A stretch of 64,000 bases of DNA, from the NCBI RefSeq assembly GCF_004087915.1, contig NZ_CP035108.1, positions 2,170,001 to 2,234,000 on the forward strand. The letters are read 5' to 3'. This document shows positions 25,734-35,107 of the stretch, one piece after another. Position 1 is the stretch's first letter; each line of letters starts with the position of its first letter. The position numbers and the translations under genes were made by a program. The notes under the pieces are model-generated. The model was given only the letters and a program-made list of their open reading frames with translations. It had not been told where the DNA came from and did no database searches. The stretch is from Geovibrio thiophilus (GTDB lineage Bacteria > Chrysiogenota > Deferribacteres > Deferribacterales > Geovibrionaceae).

Positions 25734-26401
25734 AAATCCTCCTTGGTGTTCCATCTGAAAATAATGTGCGGGCGGAAAGGATATTTAAGCGGCACGGCAA
25801 AAACATGGATCAGCCTTGTGAACGGCAGAGCCGCAATAATCAGGAACATATTAAGAACATGAAGCCTCACGGCAATGGGGAGAGCGGTTATAACATCCCC
25901 CTGCGGACTGAGTTTCAGCACCGACAGCACATAGACCGAGGCATTCGAGGCGTACCAGTTGATGCCCCACTTATGAAAAGCAGAGATATAAAGCCCCGTA
26001 AGCACCTGAAAAACAAGGAGGATAAGCACCAGCCAGTCTCCTGTCCGTGTCTGTGAGAGGGCATATCTGTCCGAAAGCTTCCTCACAGCAAGCGCCCCAA
26101 GCCCGAACAGGCAGAGAAGCCCCCCCGAGAAAGCGAGGGTTTCAAGAGCGGCGAGCACCGTAAGATTACCTGTGAGCGACAACACAAAAGACGGCGCTAC
26201 GACGCCGATCACATGCCCCGCGAGGACGGTTATTATTCCGTAATGCCACGGCACGGAGCCCCACAGCTTTCTGTTTTCCAGAAACCCGCCGGAGCGGGCG
26301 CTTATTCCGTAACGGCGGCTGCGGTAGACAGAAACCGTTCCGAAAACGGCAACAGCCAGCACAGCGTACGGAAATATATTAAAAAGAGTGTTCCAGTTCA
26401 T
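25730..26401 (-). CDS. narI: Respiratory nitrate reductase gamma subunit (cytochrome b)
   Basis: A 223-residue membrane subunit (E. coli NarI is 225) that takes electrons from quinol and passes them through two b haems to NarH. About five transmembrane segments are visible. Candidate haem-ligand histidines lie in VPWHYGI, LAGHVIG, AVRLHVLN and TRLIHVFAVP. The start (MNWNTLFNIFPY) has AAAGGAGG and lies inside the end of narJ, a 23-nt overlap. Confidence 0.92.
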   Translation of the reverse strand: MNWNTLFNIFPYAVLAVAVFGTVSVYRSRRYGISARSGGFLENRKLWGSVPWHYGIITVLAGHVIGVVAPSFVLSLTGNLTVLAALETLAFSGGLLCLFGLGALAVRKLSDRYALSQTRTGDWLVLILLVFQVLTGLYISAFHKWGINWYASNASVYVLSVLKLSPQGDVITALPIAVRLHVLNMFLIIAALPFTRLIHVFAVPLKYPFRPHIIFRWNTKEDL

Positions 26402-26906
26402 CTGTTCCTCCTTTAAGGCATTCATCTGCAAAGATTTTTAATGAACTGTAAATCAGTCCGTAGCCGCTGTGTCCGAGTGACGGCGCAGCAGCGATCCGCC
26501 CTGCTGCCTGAGAAAGTGCTTCCGTCAGTCCGGCGCACTCCCCGGCACCTTTGATGCTTATGAAATCCAGAACGAAAGGGATATAGTCCGGCAGTTCACC
26601 CGCTTTACGGCTGAACCCCGACGCGGCATATTGTCCCGCCAGCTCCGCCATGAAGGAGGCTCTTGTCCGCTCATCCTTAAACATATGGAATGCGGCATAC
26701 GGCGCTGTGTCCTTCCCGAAATCGAAAAGCCTTGTGTATTCCTCCTGAAACGCGCCCGTGTCGGACGGCAGGAGAGCAAAACAACCCTCCGCCAGCCCTG
26801 CGTATTCCAGCCTGCGGCAATGCTCTTTCACGGCGGACAGGTCGGACGGATAGTCCGTCAGCACTGCGAAGGACTTAAATATCTTTTCAGCGTTTATTTT
26901 TTCCAT
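26379..26906 (-). CDS. narJ: Nitrate reductase assembly chaperone NarJ
   Basis: A 175-residue cytoplasmic chaperone (TorD/NarJ fold) that holds NarG until molybdenum cofactor and Fe-S clusters are inserted. It is all helical and shorter than E. coli NarJ (236). The family segment EEYTRLFDFGKDTAPYAAFHM is clear, as is LPDYIPFVLDFI. The ATG at 26906 (MEKINAEKIFK) is chosen; it overlaps the narH end by 20 nt. Longer upstream starts would lie deep in narH. Confidence 0.88.
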   Translation of the reverse strand: MEKINAEKIFKSFAVLTDYPSDLSAVKEHCRRLEYAGLAEGCFALLPSDTGAFQEEYTRLFDFGKDTAPYAAFHMFKDERTRASFMAELAGQYAASGFSRKAGELPDYIPFVLDFISIKGAGECAGLTEALSQAAGRIAAAPSLGHSGYGLIYSSLKIFADECLKGGTDELEHSF

Positions 26907-28311
26907 GATCCAAAAACCCCTCAGCGCCCTGCATTTCGTATGAACTGCCGTTCTCTCTGCGTGTTTTGGGTATAACGAACCTTCCAGTGAAGTTGGTAAG
27001 GGACGTGAGTCTGTAAGCCTTCTCAAGCTCACGCCCGTTCCAGCCGGAAAGAGATATGCCCTTTTCCATAAGCTCTTTGTCAGCAAGCTCCTTACCGCGC
27101 ATATAGCTCCTTATACCCAGAAGCTTTTTCAGCGTATCCTCCACCGCTGCTTCGTTGCCTGCGGTGAACACCGAAGCCAGATACTTAACCGGAATACGGA
27201 AATTTTCCATTGTCATATCCGTTTCCGCCTTGCGCAGAACAGGGGAAAGCGAAGGAACGTAGAACACCATTGGGAATGTTCTGAACTCCGGATGGAGCGG
27301 CAGAGCAAGCCCGAACTCCTTCACGAAGGCATACACGGGCGAATTTTCAGCCGCCTGAATCCAGTCCGGCTCTATGCCCGCCTTCTTCGCATGCCTTTTC
27401 ACTTCCGGATCGGAAGGATCGAGGATGCAGCTTTTCAAAGCCTCAACAAGGGTTTCCTCCGGCGCCTCCAGAACCTGAATGAGCCTGTCGTAATCGTAAA
27501 GCAGAACCCCGGTGTAGCGGATGCGCCCGACACAGGAATGAGCGCAGGCGGAGGGTTCGCCGTTTTCACTTTTCGGATAGCAGAAGATGCACTTCTCCGA
27601 CTTGCCCCTGTCCCAGTTGTAATAGATTTTCTTGTAGGGGCACGCACTGACGCAGTAGCGCCACGCGCGGCATTTTTCCTGATCGTTCAGCACTATGCCG
27701 TCCTCTCCTCTTTTGTAGATGGAGCCTGATGGACATGCCGCCGCACACGCCGGATTGAGGCAGTGGTTGCACAGACGGGGAAGGTACATCATAAAGATCT
27801 TCTCAAACTCACCGAAGAGCACCCTGTCCTCCTCTGTGAGATTCGGATCCTTGGCGGCATATTCCCTTGAGCCGCCGAGGTCATCATCCCAGTTGGGACC
27901 TGCCTCAATATTCATGCTTTCGCCAGTTATGCGGGATTTGGCTCTGGCTATGGGCTGGTTTGCGCTTTCGGGAGCGTCCGTGAGGTTGGCATAGTCGTAT
28001 GTGAAGGGTTCGTAGTAATCCTTCATCACCGGCTGATCGGGATTATGAAAAATACGTGAGAGTATCCCCCATTTCGAGCCGCTTTTCAGTGACAGAGAGC
28101 CGTTTTTTATCTCCCAGCCGCCCCTGAATTTTCCCTGATCCTCCCAGTTTTTCGGATACCCCGTGCCCGGACGGGTCTCCACATTGTTCCACCACATGTA
28201 TTCCGTGCCTTTTCTGTTTGTCCACAGGTTCTTGCAGGTGACGGAACAGGTGTGGCAGCCTATACATTTATCAAGATGAAGAACCATCGAAAGTTGCGCC
28301 CTGACATCCAT
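26887..28311 (-). CDS. narH: Respiratory nitrate reductase beta subunit
   Basis: A 474-residue Fe-S protein carrying electrons from NarI to NarG at the cytoplasmic face. Cluster ligands lie in CIGCHTCSVTCK, CNHCLNPACAAACP, CRAWRYCVSACP and CIFCYPKSENGEPSACAHSC. The Trp in CRAWRYC replaces one cysteine, the known NarH signature of a [3Fe-4S] cluster. It starts 2 nt after narG. Confidence 0.96.
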   Translation of the reverse strand: MDVRAQLSMVLHLDKCIGCHTCSVTCKNLWTNRKGTEYMWWNNVETRPGTGYPKNWEDQGKFRGGWEIKNGSLSLKSGSKWGILSRIFHNPDQPVMKDYYEPFTYDYANLTDAPESANQPIARAKSRITGESMNIEAGPNWDDDLGGSREYAAKDPNLTEEDRVLFGEFEKIFMMYLPRLCNHCLNPACAAACPSGSIYKRGEDGIVLNDQEKCRAWRYCVSACPYKKIYYNWDRGKSEKCIFCYPKSENGEPSACAHSCVGRIRYTGVLLYDYDRLIQVLEAPEETLVEALKSCILDPSDPEVKRHAKKAGIEPDWIQAAENSPVYAFVKEFGLALPLHPEFRTFPMVFYVPSLSPVLRKAETDMTMENFRIPVKYLASVFTAGNEAAVEDTLKKLLGIRSYMRGKELADKELMEKGISLSGWNGRELEKAYRLTSLTNFTGRFVIPKTRRENGSSYEMQGAEGFLDHGKNKR

Positions 28312-28313
28312 AA

Positions 28314-31300
28314 TCAGTACCTCACTTCATTAAGCTTTCTGATTTTCACAAAGGTCTCCCTGTTTACGCCGATAGGACCCCAGTAGTTGAAATAGTAGGT
28401 GAACTGCCCGTAGCCGCCCGCCATGAGAGTGGGCTTAAGCCGCACACGGGAGAGGCTGTTGTGAACGCCGCCTCTTTTGCCCGTTGACGGACTCAAGGGA
28501 ACGTCTATGGTGCGCTCCGGCGCATGATACATCAGGCACATCCCCTCGGGTATGCGCACGCTGACCACAGCCCTGCACACTACATTGCCGTTTTTGTTGC
28601 TCATTTCCAGCCAGTCGTTATCGGTTATACCCGCCTTTTCAGCGTCCTTCTCACTGAGCCATACGCACTGACCGCCCCTTGAGAGGGTAAGCATCCTTTC
28701 GTTATCAAAGTATGTGCTGTGTATGTTCCATTTCCCGTGAGGAGTGAGGAGGTTGAGCACAAGCCCGTCTCCGCCTTCCGTTTCGCCCAGCATTTCCATA
28801 TCCAGCTCAGGTTTGTAAACCGGAAGGTTTTCTCCCGCCTGAATATACATTTCATGATCCAGATAAAACTGCTGCCTGCCCGTGAGGGTTCGCCACGGTA
28901 CAAGGTCTTCCACATTCAGCGTGAAAGGGGCGTAGGCTCTGCCCTTGCCAACCTTGCCGCTCCAGCAGGGGGAGTTGATTATTCTGCGGGGCTGGCGGGT
29001 TATTTCATCAAACGATACGGAATACTCTTCATACCCTTCCACAAGATGCGCAAGCGGTCTGCCTGTTTTCGCTTCCAGATCCCTGAACGCCTTGAGGGAC
29101 ACCTGCCCGTTCCCCTCCGGCGCAAGACGCAGAATAGCCGAGGAGGCTTTCAGAGCCGTTGAGACATCAGCCATCTCCTCACCTTCCATGTATCTTGAAC
29201 CGTTGATCTTTTTCAGGTCATCATATTCCTCTCCGCTGTTCCAGCTAACGCCGTGGGCGCCTATGCCGTTTTCCCTTATGCTTTTGCCGAGGGTTATGTA
29301 TTTTTCGTGTATCTTCCCGTAGTCACGCTCCACAAAGGTCAGCTTCGGCATTGTTTTGCCGGGTACGGGGTCTTCGTGTCCGTATTTCCAGTCGGTTACA
29401 TTTTCCTGAGCTATCTCGTCCGGCGAATCGTGGGCAAGGGGAGTCGCCACAAGGTCGTAAACGGGCTTCGGGAAATGCGCCGATGCCGTTTCGGAAAACT
29501 TTTCGGCTATGCGGCGGAAGATCTCCCAGTCCCCCGCGGATTCCCAGAGGGGTGGAACAGCCTCCGTCAGCGGGTGCACGAACGTGTGCATATCGCTGGT
29601 GTTGAGGTCATTCTTCTCATACCAAGTGGCGGCGGGGAGAATTATATCCGAATAAACGGCAGAGGTATCCATGCGGAAATTGAGATCCACTACGAGATCC
29701 ACCTTGCCCTCGGCGCCTTTTGCGTCTTTTATATTTTCAAACCCGAAACCTGTTTCCTCCGCATGGACGGAGTGATCCGTGCCGAGAATATGTTTAAGGA
29801 AGTACTCATGCCCTTTTGCGCTGGAGGATATGGCGTTTCCCCGCCATATGTACCACACACGGGGGAAGTTTTTCGGGTTGTCCGGATCTTCCGCGGCGAA
29901 CTTCATCTCCCCTTTTTTCAGCTTGGAGGCGGTTATCTTCATAGCCTTAGCCTTGTCTCCGTCAGCCTCTGTGAGCACCTCTTCCGCGGCGTCTATGGAG
30001 CTTCCGCAGAACTGCGGATAAAAAGGCAGCCAGCCCAGCCGGACAGCCTTGGCGTTGAAGTCCGCAGAATGCTGCTCTTTGAATTTCTCTTTATCGGGCA
30101 CTGCGAAGTAGTCGAATACCGAGCCCTCATACCTGAACTGATCCGAATGAATATACCAAAAGGAGGGAGCGTTCTGGAGCCTCGGAGGCTTGCACCAGTC
30201 CCCCGCCATGGCGAGAGCAGACCATGAGGAGAGCATCGCCACCTTCTCCTGACCGACATAGTGAGCCAGCCCGCCGCCGTTTACACCGACAGAGCCTGTG
30301 AGCATGAGCGCCATTATCGCCGCCCTGTACGAAAGGTCTGAGTGATACCATTGGTTTACGCCCGCGCCTATAATGATCATGGAGCGTCCGCCCGTCTTCT
30401 CGGCATTTTCGGCGAACTCACGGGCGACTTTTATTACCGTCTCCGGCTCTATGCCCGTAAACTGCTGCTGCCATGCGGGTGTATAAGGTGAGTTTTCGTA
30501 ATAGTCCGCCCCTGCGCCGAGGTTAGCCTTGAGTATGTCAAAAACAGTGGCTACATACACATCACCCTGAACGGTTTTTATCCTCTTCGCTCCGGCTTTC
30601 CTTTTGACCGGAGCGTATCCGCCGCCGGCGTCGTAACCGTCCGTGCTGAGGATCACTTCTTCATCACTCAAAGAGAGCATCGGTATCCGTTCCAAGCCCT
30701 CTATGCCGTCTGTGTCTTCAAGATTCCACTTCCCCTTCTCCTTTGCCCATCTGTAGCCTATGGTTCCTTTAGGGGAATAGAGCGAGCCTGTGGTCTCGTC
30801 CATGAGGAGCATCTTCCATGCGGCGTTTTCCTCTCCGGCGAGTGCGTCAATATCCGACGCGCGGAGATACCTGCCCGCCCTGAAGCCGTCCTTTGAAGCT
30901 TCAAGCTTCACAAGGAAGGGGAGATCCGTATATTTCTTTACGTATTCCCTGAAATACGGAGTATCTTTTTTATTGTAAAACTCGTTTATTATTACATTGT
31001 TGACCGCAAGCCAGAAGGCGGCGTCCTGCCCTTTTTTCAGAGGAACCCACAGATCCGCGTGCTTCACCGCCTGACTGTAGTCCGGCGAAAGCACCACAAC
31101 CTTTGTTCCCTTGTATCTTGATTCCGCAAGGAAATGAGCATCGGGTGTTCTCGTCATGCTGACATTGGAACCCATGAGCACAGTGTACATGGAGTTGTAC
31201 CAGTCGGCGCTTTCGCACACATCCGTCTGCTCGCCCCAGATCTGCGGAGAGGCGGCGGGAAGGTCGCAGTACCAGTCGTAAAAGCTCAGACATGAGCCGC

Positions 31301-31895
31301 CTATGAGCTGGAGAAACCTTGCTCCCGCAGCGTAGCTCACCTGAGACATGGCGGGTATGGGGGAGAAGCCTGTTATTCTGTCCGGTCCGTATTTCTTTAC
31401 GGTGTAAACACTTGACGCGGCAATAATATCAAGCGCAGTGTCCCAGTCCGTACGCCTCAGTCCGCCCTTTCCTCTTGCCTGCTGGAAGGATTTTCTTGCC
31501 GACTCATCCGTCATTATGGATTCCCACGCAGCAACGGGGTCTGCGAAGCGCTTTTTCGCTTCAGTCCACAGGTCAAGGAGCCTGCCCCGCACATAGGGAT
31601 ACTTCACCCTCAGGGGGCTGTAGAGATACCAAGAAAAAGAAGCGCCTCTTGCACAGCCTCGGGGCTCATAGTTGGGTATGTCATGATCTATCTGCGGGTA
31701 GTCCACTGCCTGAAGCTCATTGGTGACAATGCCGTTTTTAACGTATATGTTCCAGCTGCAGCTTCCCGTGCAGTTCACGCCGTGGGTGCTTCGCACTACC
31801 TTGTCATAGGAGTTGCGCACACGGTAAAAATCCTCACCGACACGTTCGGCGGGTTTATGTATATCCTTCATATGGTCTGATTTTTTCACTGTCAT
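28314..31895 (-). CDS. narG: Respiratory nitrate reductase alpha subunit
   Basis: The 1193-residue molybdopterin catalytic subunit reducing nitrate to nitrite. The N-terminal [4Fe-4S] ligands have the NarG pattern with His first (HGVNCTGSC), the fourth in RGCARGASF. The molybdenum-ligand Asp is expected in WYCDLP. It lacks a full Tat signal, as in membrane-bound cytoplasmic-facing Nar. The start has GGAGGCAGGGA and overlaps the cytochrome gene by 4 nt. Confidence 0.97.
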   Translation of the reverse strand: MTVKKSDHMKDIHKPAERVGEDFYRVRNSYDKVVRSTHGVNCTGSCSWNIYVKNGIVTNELQAVDYPQIDHDIPNYEPRGCARGASFSWYLYSPLRVKYPYVRGRLLDLWTEAKKRFADPVAAWESIMTDESARKSFQQARGKGGLRRTDWDTALDIIAASSVYTVKKYGPDRITGFSPIPAMSQVSYAAGARFLQLIGGSCLSFYDWYCDLPAASPQIWGEQTDVCESADWYNSMYTVLMGSNVSMTRTPDAHFLAESRYKGTKVVVLSPDYSQAVKHADLWVPLKKGQDAAFWLAVNNVIINEFYNKKDTPYFREYVKKYTDLPFLVKLEASKDGFRAGRYLRASDIDALAGEENAAWKMLLMDETTGSLYSPKGTIGYRWAKEKGKWNLEDTDGIEGLERIPMLSLSDEEVILSTDGYDAGGGYAPVKRKAGAKRIKTVQGDVYVATVFDILKANLGAGADYYENSPYTPAWQQQFTGIEPETVIKVAREFAENAEKTGGRSMIIIGAGVNQWYHSDLSYRAAIMALMLTGSVGVNGGGLAHYVGQEKVAMLSSWSALAMAGDWCKPPRLQNAPSFWYIHSDQFRYEGSVFDYFAVPDKEKFKEQHSADFNAKAVRLGWLPFYPQFCGSSIDAAEEVLTEADGDKAKAMKITASKLKKGEMKFAAEDPDNPKNFPRVWYIWRGNAISSSAKGHEYFLKHILGTDHSVHAEETGFGFENIKDAKGAEGKVDLVVDLNFRMDTSAVYSDIILPAATWYEKNDLNTSDMHTFVHPLTEAVPPLWESAGDWEIFRRIAEKFSETASAHFPKPVYDLVATPLAHDSPDEIAQENVTDWKYGHEDPVPGKTMPKLTFVERDYGKIHEKYITLGKSIRENGIGAHGVSWNSGEEYDDLKKINGSRYMEGEEMADVSTALKASSAILRLAPEGNGQVSLKAFRDLEAKTGRPLAHLVEGYEEYSVSFDEITRQPRRIINSPCWSGKVGKGRAYAPFTLNVEDLVPWRTLTGRQQFYLDHEMYIQAGENLPVYKPELDMEMLGETEGGDGLVLNLLTPHGKWNIHSTYFDNERMLTLSRGGQCVWLSEKDAEKAGITDNDWLEMSNKNGNVVCRAVVSVRIPEGMCLMYHAPERTIDVPLSPSTGKRGGVHNSLSRVRLKPTLMAGGYGQFTYYFNYWGPIGVNRETFVKIRKLNEVRY

Positions 31896-32314
31896 TCCCT
31901 GCCTCCTCTCCGGCGGAACACAAGCCGCAAAAGCAGCGCAAGCAAAACAGCCAGAACTGCTCCCGCTGCAATATGATTAATCTGAAATGCCTTTCCGCTT
32001 CCGAAATCATCGATCAATCCTTCAATATCCGTATCTGTGAGAGGGTCTGCCGCATATGCCGCCGCCATCACCTCAATAGGGATATTTTTCAGGAAATCAG
32101 CCGCTCCTTCAGCTCCGAAATCATCAATGAATCCGCTTATGTCCGATGCGAGATAACCTCCCTCAAGTCCCATAACGGAGACAGAATGACAGGAGATACA
32201 TGCAGGAGACCTGCCTGATGATTCCGTGAGAATTCCTGCCAGCGCAGGAGAAGGGGAAAACGCCGTAAAAACCGCAGCGAGTGCGGCAAAGAGAAAAATA
32301 ATCGCGTTTTTCAT
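31892..32314 (-). CDS. Membrane-anchored monohaem cytochrome c of the nar operon
   Basis: A 140-residue protein with a signal peptide (about 1-26, ending SPALA), one CISCH haem c site (39-43), a helical periplasmic part and a C-terminal transmembrane helix (about 110-131) ending in RRRGGRE. It is the first gene of the nar operon (4-nt overlap with narG). It resembles in position the NarC cytochromes of Thermus that accompany NarGHI, but is shorter. It could pass electrons to or from NarI in the periplasm. The haem site and anchor are seen; the role is inferred. Confidence 0.85.
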   Translation of the reverse strand: MKNAIIFLFAALAAVFTAFSPSPALAGILTESSGRSPACISCHSVSVMGLEGGYLASDISGFIDDFGAEGAADFLKNIPIEVMAAAYAADPLTDTDIEGLIDDFGSGKAFQINHIAAGAVLAVLLALLLRLVFRRRGGRE

Positions 32315-32325
32315 ACAATCACACC

Positions 32326-32344
32326 TTTAGAATTACGTTCTAAA
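32326..32344. promoter_or_regulatory. 19-bp inverted repeat at the nar transcription start
   Basis: TTTAGAATTACGTTCTAAA: 7-bp arms (TTTAGAA/TTCTAAA) around a 5-nt centre, spanning about -4 to +15 of the predicted nar start and ending next to the AAAGGTG ribosome binding site. Its first 11 bases recur at 54348 upstream of the lipoprotein-receptor operon. A likely operator; a hairpin in the mRNA leader is the alternative. Confidence 0.45.
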
Positions 32345-32347
32345 GAA

Positions 32348-32388
32348 ATAATATATGAGATCAGTAGGAATAAATTGATTAAGATCAA
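32348..32388 (-). promoter_or_regulatory. FNR-type class II promoter of the nar operon
   Basis: A perfect FNR/Anr box TTGATCTTAATCAA (32375-32388) and a -10 element TATTAT (32348-32353) 21 nt further on the minus strand. The box centre falls at about -41 from a start near 32341, the position FNR uses to contact RNA polymerase in class II activation. This predicts induction of cytochrome, NarGHJI, NarK and the PAS protein without oxygen. The 179-nt gap 32315-32493 otherwise holds only an AT-rich near-palindrome. Confidence 0.75.
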
Positions 32389-32493
32389 TTTTCAGAAAGG
32401 GACGGATTTTTATCCTTTAAAATCAATATATTCATGGTGTGTAAAGCTTGTAAAGAAAATAAAACATTGTTATTAATAAAAATTGTCGTCTGT

Positions 32494-34077
32494 TTATATG
32501 AAGGCGGCTCCAATCAGCGACTTTGTGTAACCGCTCTCAGGGGATGACAGTACAGTCTCGGTGGTGCCTTCCTCCACCTTTTCGCCGTCCTTCATCACAA
32601 TCACTTCGTGACAAAGCGAACGGACAAGATGCAGATCATGGCTGATGAAAATGTATGACATATTATAGGTTTTCTGCAAACCTGCGAGAAGCTCCGTAAC
32701 CTGAAACTGAACACTCCGATCTAGGGATGATGTGGGTTCATCGAATATCACAAGCTTCGGGCGGAGGATGATGGCTCTTGCTATTGCTATCCTCTGGCGC
32801 TGACCACCGGAAAATTCGTGGGGGTAGCGGTTCATCACGTCAAAAGGAAGTCCCACATCCTCAAGGGCTTTTCGGGCGGCAAGCTCAATTTTGCCCTTGT
32901 CCTTCTCTCCGTGAGCAGCCAGCCCTTCGGCAACTATCATCTCCACGGTCATTCTAGGATTGAGACTGCCGAACGGATCCTGAAACACAGCCTGAATATG
33001 CCGTCTTCTGCTCCTCAGCTTTTCCGGCATGAGGGATGAAAACTCCTCATCCATGAACATCACACTGCCTTCAGAGGGTATGAGACGGAGGATCGCCTTC
33101 ATCACCGAAGTCTTGCCGGAACCGGATTCACCGACTATTCCGAGACTGTGCCCTTCTCTCACCTCAAAGGAGACGGACTTAACCGCTTTAATATCATTTT
33201 TTTTGCCGAATTTCGCCCGTCCGTTGTAAGTTACAGACAGATCCGAAGCGCTCAGAACAACATCCCCGCCCTCAGGCGGTTCCTGAATCCTGACATGCCC
33301 TCTGCCCACCAGCTCCGCCGTGTACAAGTGCTCGGGACTGCTGAAAATCTTCTCAGTGTGCCCCTCTTCCATCACAAGCCCGTCCTTCACCACGACGACT
33401 CTGTCGGCGTATGCTCTCACCACACCAAGATCATGGGTAATCAGAAGAACAGACATATTGAGCTTAGCCTTAAGCTCAGCCAGAAGATCCAGAATCTGTT
33501 TCTGCACAGTGACATCAAGCGCCGTAGTGGGTTCGTCCGCTATCAGCAGCTTCGGGCTGGAGGCAAGGGCAGCGGCTATCATTATCCTCTGGCGTTCCCC
33601 GCCGGAGAAGCAGTGGGGGAAATCACCCAGACGCTTTTCCGGATTTTTGATACCTACCAGACGCAGAAGTTCCAGAGCACGGGCGGAGGCATTCGTTCCG
33701 CTCATTCTCTCCACTGCCGTGAGGCGTTCTGTTATCTGTTTTTCTATATTGTGCAGCGGGTTGAGGGAAGCCATCGGCTCCTGAAAAATATAGCCGATCT
33801 CCCCGCCCCTGATCCTGCGCAGGGTGTTTTCATCAGCAGAAGTCAGCTCAAGTCCGCAGAAGCTTATGCTTCCGCCCTCAACTACAGCTCCGGCATGCCT
33901 CATCAGTCCCGTTATGCTGTGAGCGCAGACCGATTTCCCTGAGCCTGATTCACCCACCACCGCCAGAGTCTCGCCCTGACGGACGTCAAAAGAGAAATCT
34001 CTCACTGCCTCAACTCTGCCTGCCTCCGTATCGAAGGTTATTTTAAGGTTCTTTATTTCAAGGAGCTTTTCCGTCAT
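32494..34077 (-). CDS. yejF: Oligopeptide ABC importer, fused double ATPase YejF
   Basis: A 527-residue protein with two ABC ATPase domains in one chain (E. coli YejF is 529). Domain 1 has Walker A GESGSGKSV, signature FSGGERQR and ADEPTTALD. Domain 2 has GESGSGKTSV, signature FSGGQRQR and FDEPTSSLD. It powers import of peptides through YejB/YejE. It is the last gene of the long operon and overlaps yejE by 4 nt. Confidence 0.93.
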   Translation of the reverse strand: MTEKLLEIKNLKITFDTEAGRVEAVRDFSFDVRQGETLAVVGESGSGKSVCAHSITGLMRHAGAVVEGGSISFCGLELTSADENTLRRIRGGEIGYIFQEPMASLNPLHNIEKQITERLTAVERMSGTNASARALELLRLVGIKNPEKRLGDFPHCFSGGERQRIMIAAALASSPKLLIADEPTTALDVTVQKQILDLLAELKAKLNMSVLLITHDLGVVRAYADRVVVVKDGLVMEEGHTEKIFSSPEHLYTAELVGRGHVRIQEPPEGGDVVLSASDLSVTYNGRAKFGKKNDIKAVKSVSFEVREGHSLGIVGESGSGKTSVMKAILRLIPSEGSVMFMDEEFSSLMPEKLRSRRRHIQAVFQDPFGSLNPRMTVEMIVAEGLAAHGEKDKGKIELAARKALEDVGLPFDVMNRYPHEFSGGQRQRIAIARAIILRPKLVIFDEPTSSLDRSVQFQVTELLAGLQKTYNMSYIFISHDLHLVRSLCHEVIVMKDGEKVEEGTTETVLSSPESGYTKSLIGAAFI

Positions 34078-35105
34078 TTTCTGTTACCTGTATATCGGGG
34101 ATCGAGTGCGTCTCTCATCCCTTCGCCTATAAAAACCAGCAGACTGAGCATAAGTGAAACCGTTACAAACGCCGAAACACCCAGCCACGGCGCATGAAGA
34201 TTTGACTTGCCCGCCGCCAGAAGCTCGCCGATTGAGGGGGAACCGGGGGGCATGCCGAAACCGAGAAAGTCCAGCGAGGTAAGAACGCCTATCGAACCGC
34301 TGAGTATAAACGGCAGAAATGTCATAGCCGCAACCAGTGCGTTGGGCAGTATGTGGCGGAACATTATCACAGAATCACTCACACCGAGAACACGTGCCGC
34401 CTGAACATACTCAAGCCCCCGCCCCTTGAGAAACTCCGCCCGCACAACACCCACCAGCCCCATCCAGCCGAATACCGCCATAATAAGCAGAAGCCACCAG
34501 AAACCCGGACGGATCATGCTGCTTGCTATAATCAGCAGATACAGCATAGGGATACCCGACCATATCTCCATGAACCTCTGCCCCCATAAGTCAGCCCTGC
34601 CTCCGTAATAGCCCTGCAACGCGCCGACTGAAACGCCTATCACCGATGTGACAAGGGTGAGCATGAAGCCGAACAGCACAGAAAGCCTGAACCCGTAAAG
34701 CAGCCTCGCGAAAACATCCCTGCCCTGATCATCAAGTCCGAGCGGATTGGCAAGGGACGGCGGCGTGGGCGGCGGCGTGTCCGTTTCATAGTTTATGGTG
34801 TCGTAGCTGTAGCGTACCGGAGTCCAGACAGCCCAGCCCTTCTCCTCTATGGAGTCCAGCATGAACGGATCCTTGTAGTCCGCCTCGGTATCGAAAAATC
34901 CGCCGAACTCGCTCTCAGTATATGTGAACAGAACGGGGAAATACAGTCTGCCGTCATAGGACATGACAAGGGGCTTGTCATTGGCGATTATCTCAGCGCA
35001 TAAGCTCAGCGCAAACAGCGCCGTGAATATAAGAAGGGAATACCAAGCCCGCCTGTTCTCACGGAAGCGTTTCAGCCTTCTTCGGGTCAGTGGTGAAATT
35101 TTCAT
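34074..35105 (-). CDS. yejE: Oligopeptide ABC importer permease YejE
   Basis: A 343-residue inner membrane permease (E. coli 341) of the DppC/OppC type. One N-terminal transmembrane helix precedes a large periplasmic loop, typical of YejE, followed by LGLDDQGRDVFARLLYG and about five further helices. The cytoplasmic coupling segment with RGLEYVQAARVLGVSD is present. The start follows AGGGTAGGG, 2 nt after yejB. Confidence 0.92.
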   Translation of the reverse strand: MKISPLTRRRLKRFRENRRAWYSLLIFTALFALSLCAEIIANDKPLVMSYDGRLYFPVLFTYTESEFGGFFDTEADYKDPFMLDSIEEKGWAVWTPVRYSYDTINYETDTPPPTPPSLANPLGLDDQGRDVFARLLYGFRLSVLFGFMLTLVTSVIGVSVGALQGYYGGRADLWGQRFMEIWSGIPMLYLLIIASSMIRPGFWWLLLIMAVFGWMGLVGVVRAEFLKGRGLEYVQAARVLGVSDSVIMFRHILPNALVAAMTFLPFILSGSIGVLTSLDFLGFGMPPGSPSIGELLAAGKSNLHAPWLGVSAFVTVSLMLSLLVFIGEGMRDALDPRYTGNRK

Positions 35106-35107
35106 CC

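Noticed and set aside
29253-30227. Plus-strand frame of 324 codons inside narG
   Set aside because: Complement of conserved NarG sequence; no independent evidence for a gene.
32450-32485. AT-rich near-palindrome after yejF
   Set aside because: It is imperfect and nearly all A/T, so neither a convincing terminator nor an operator.
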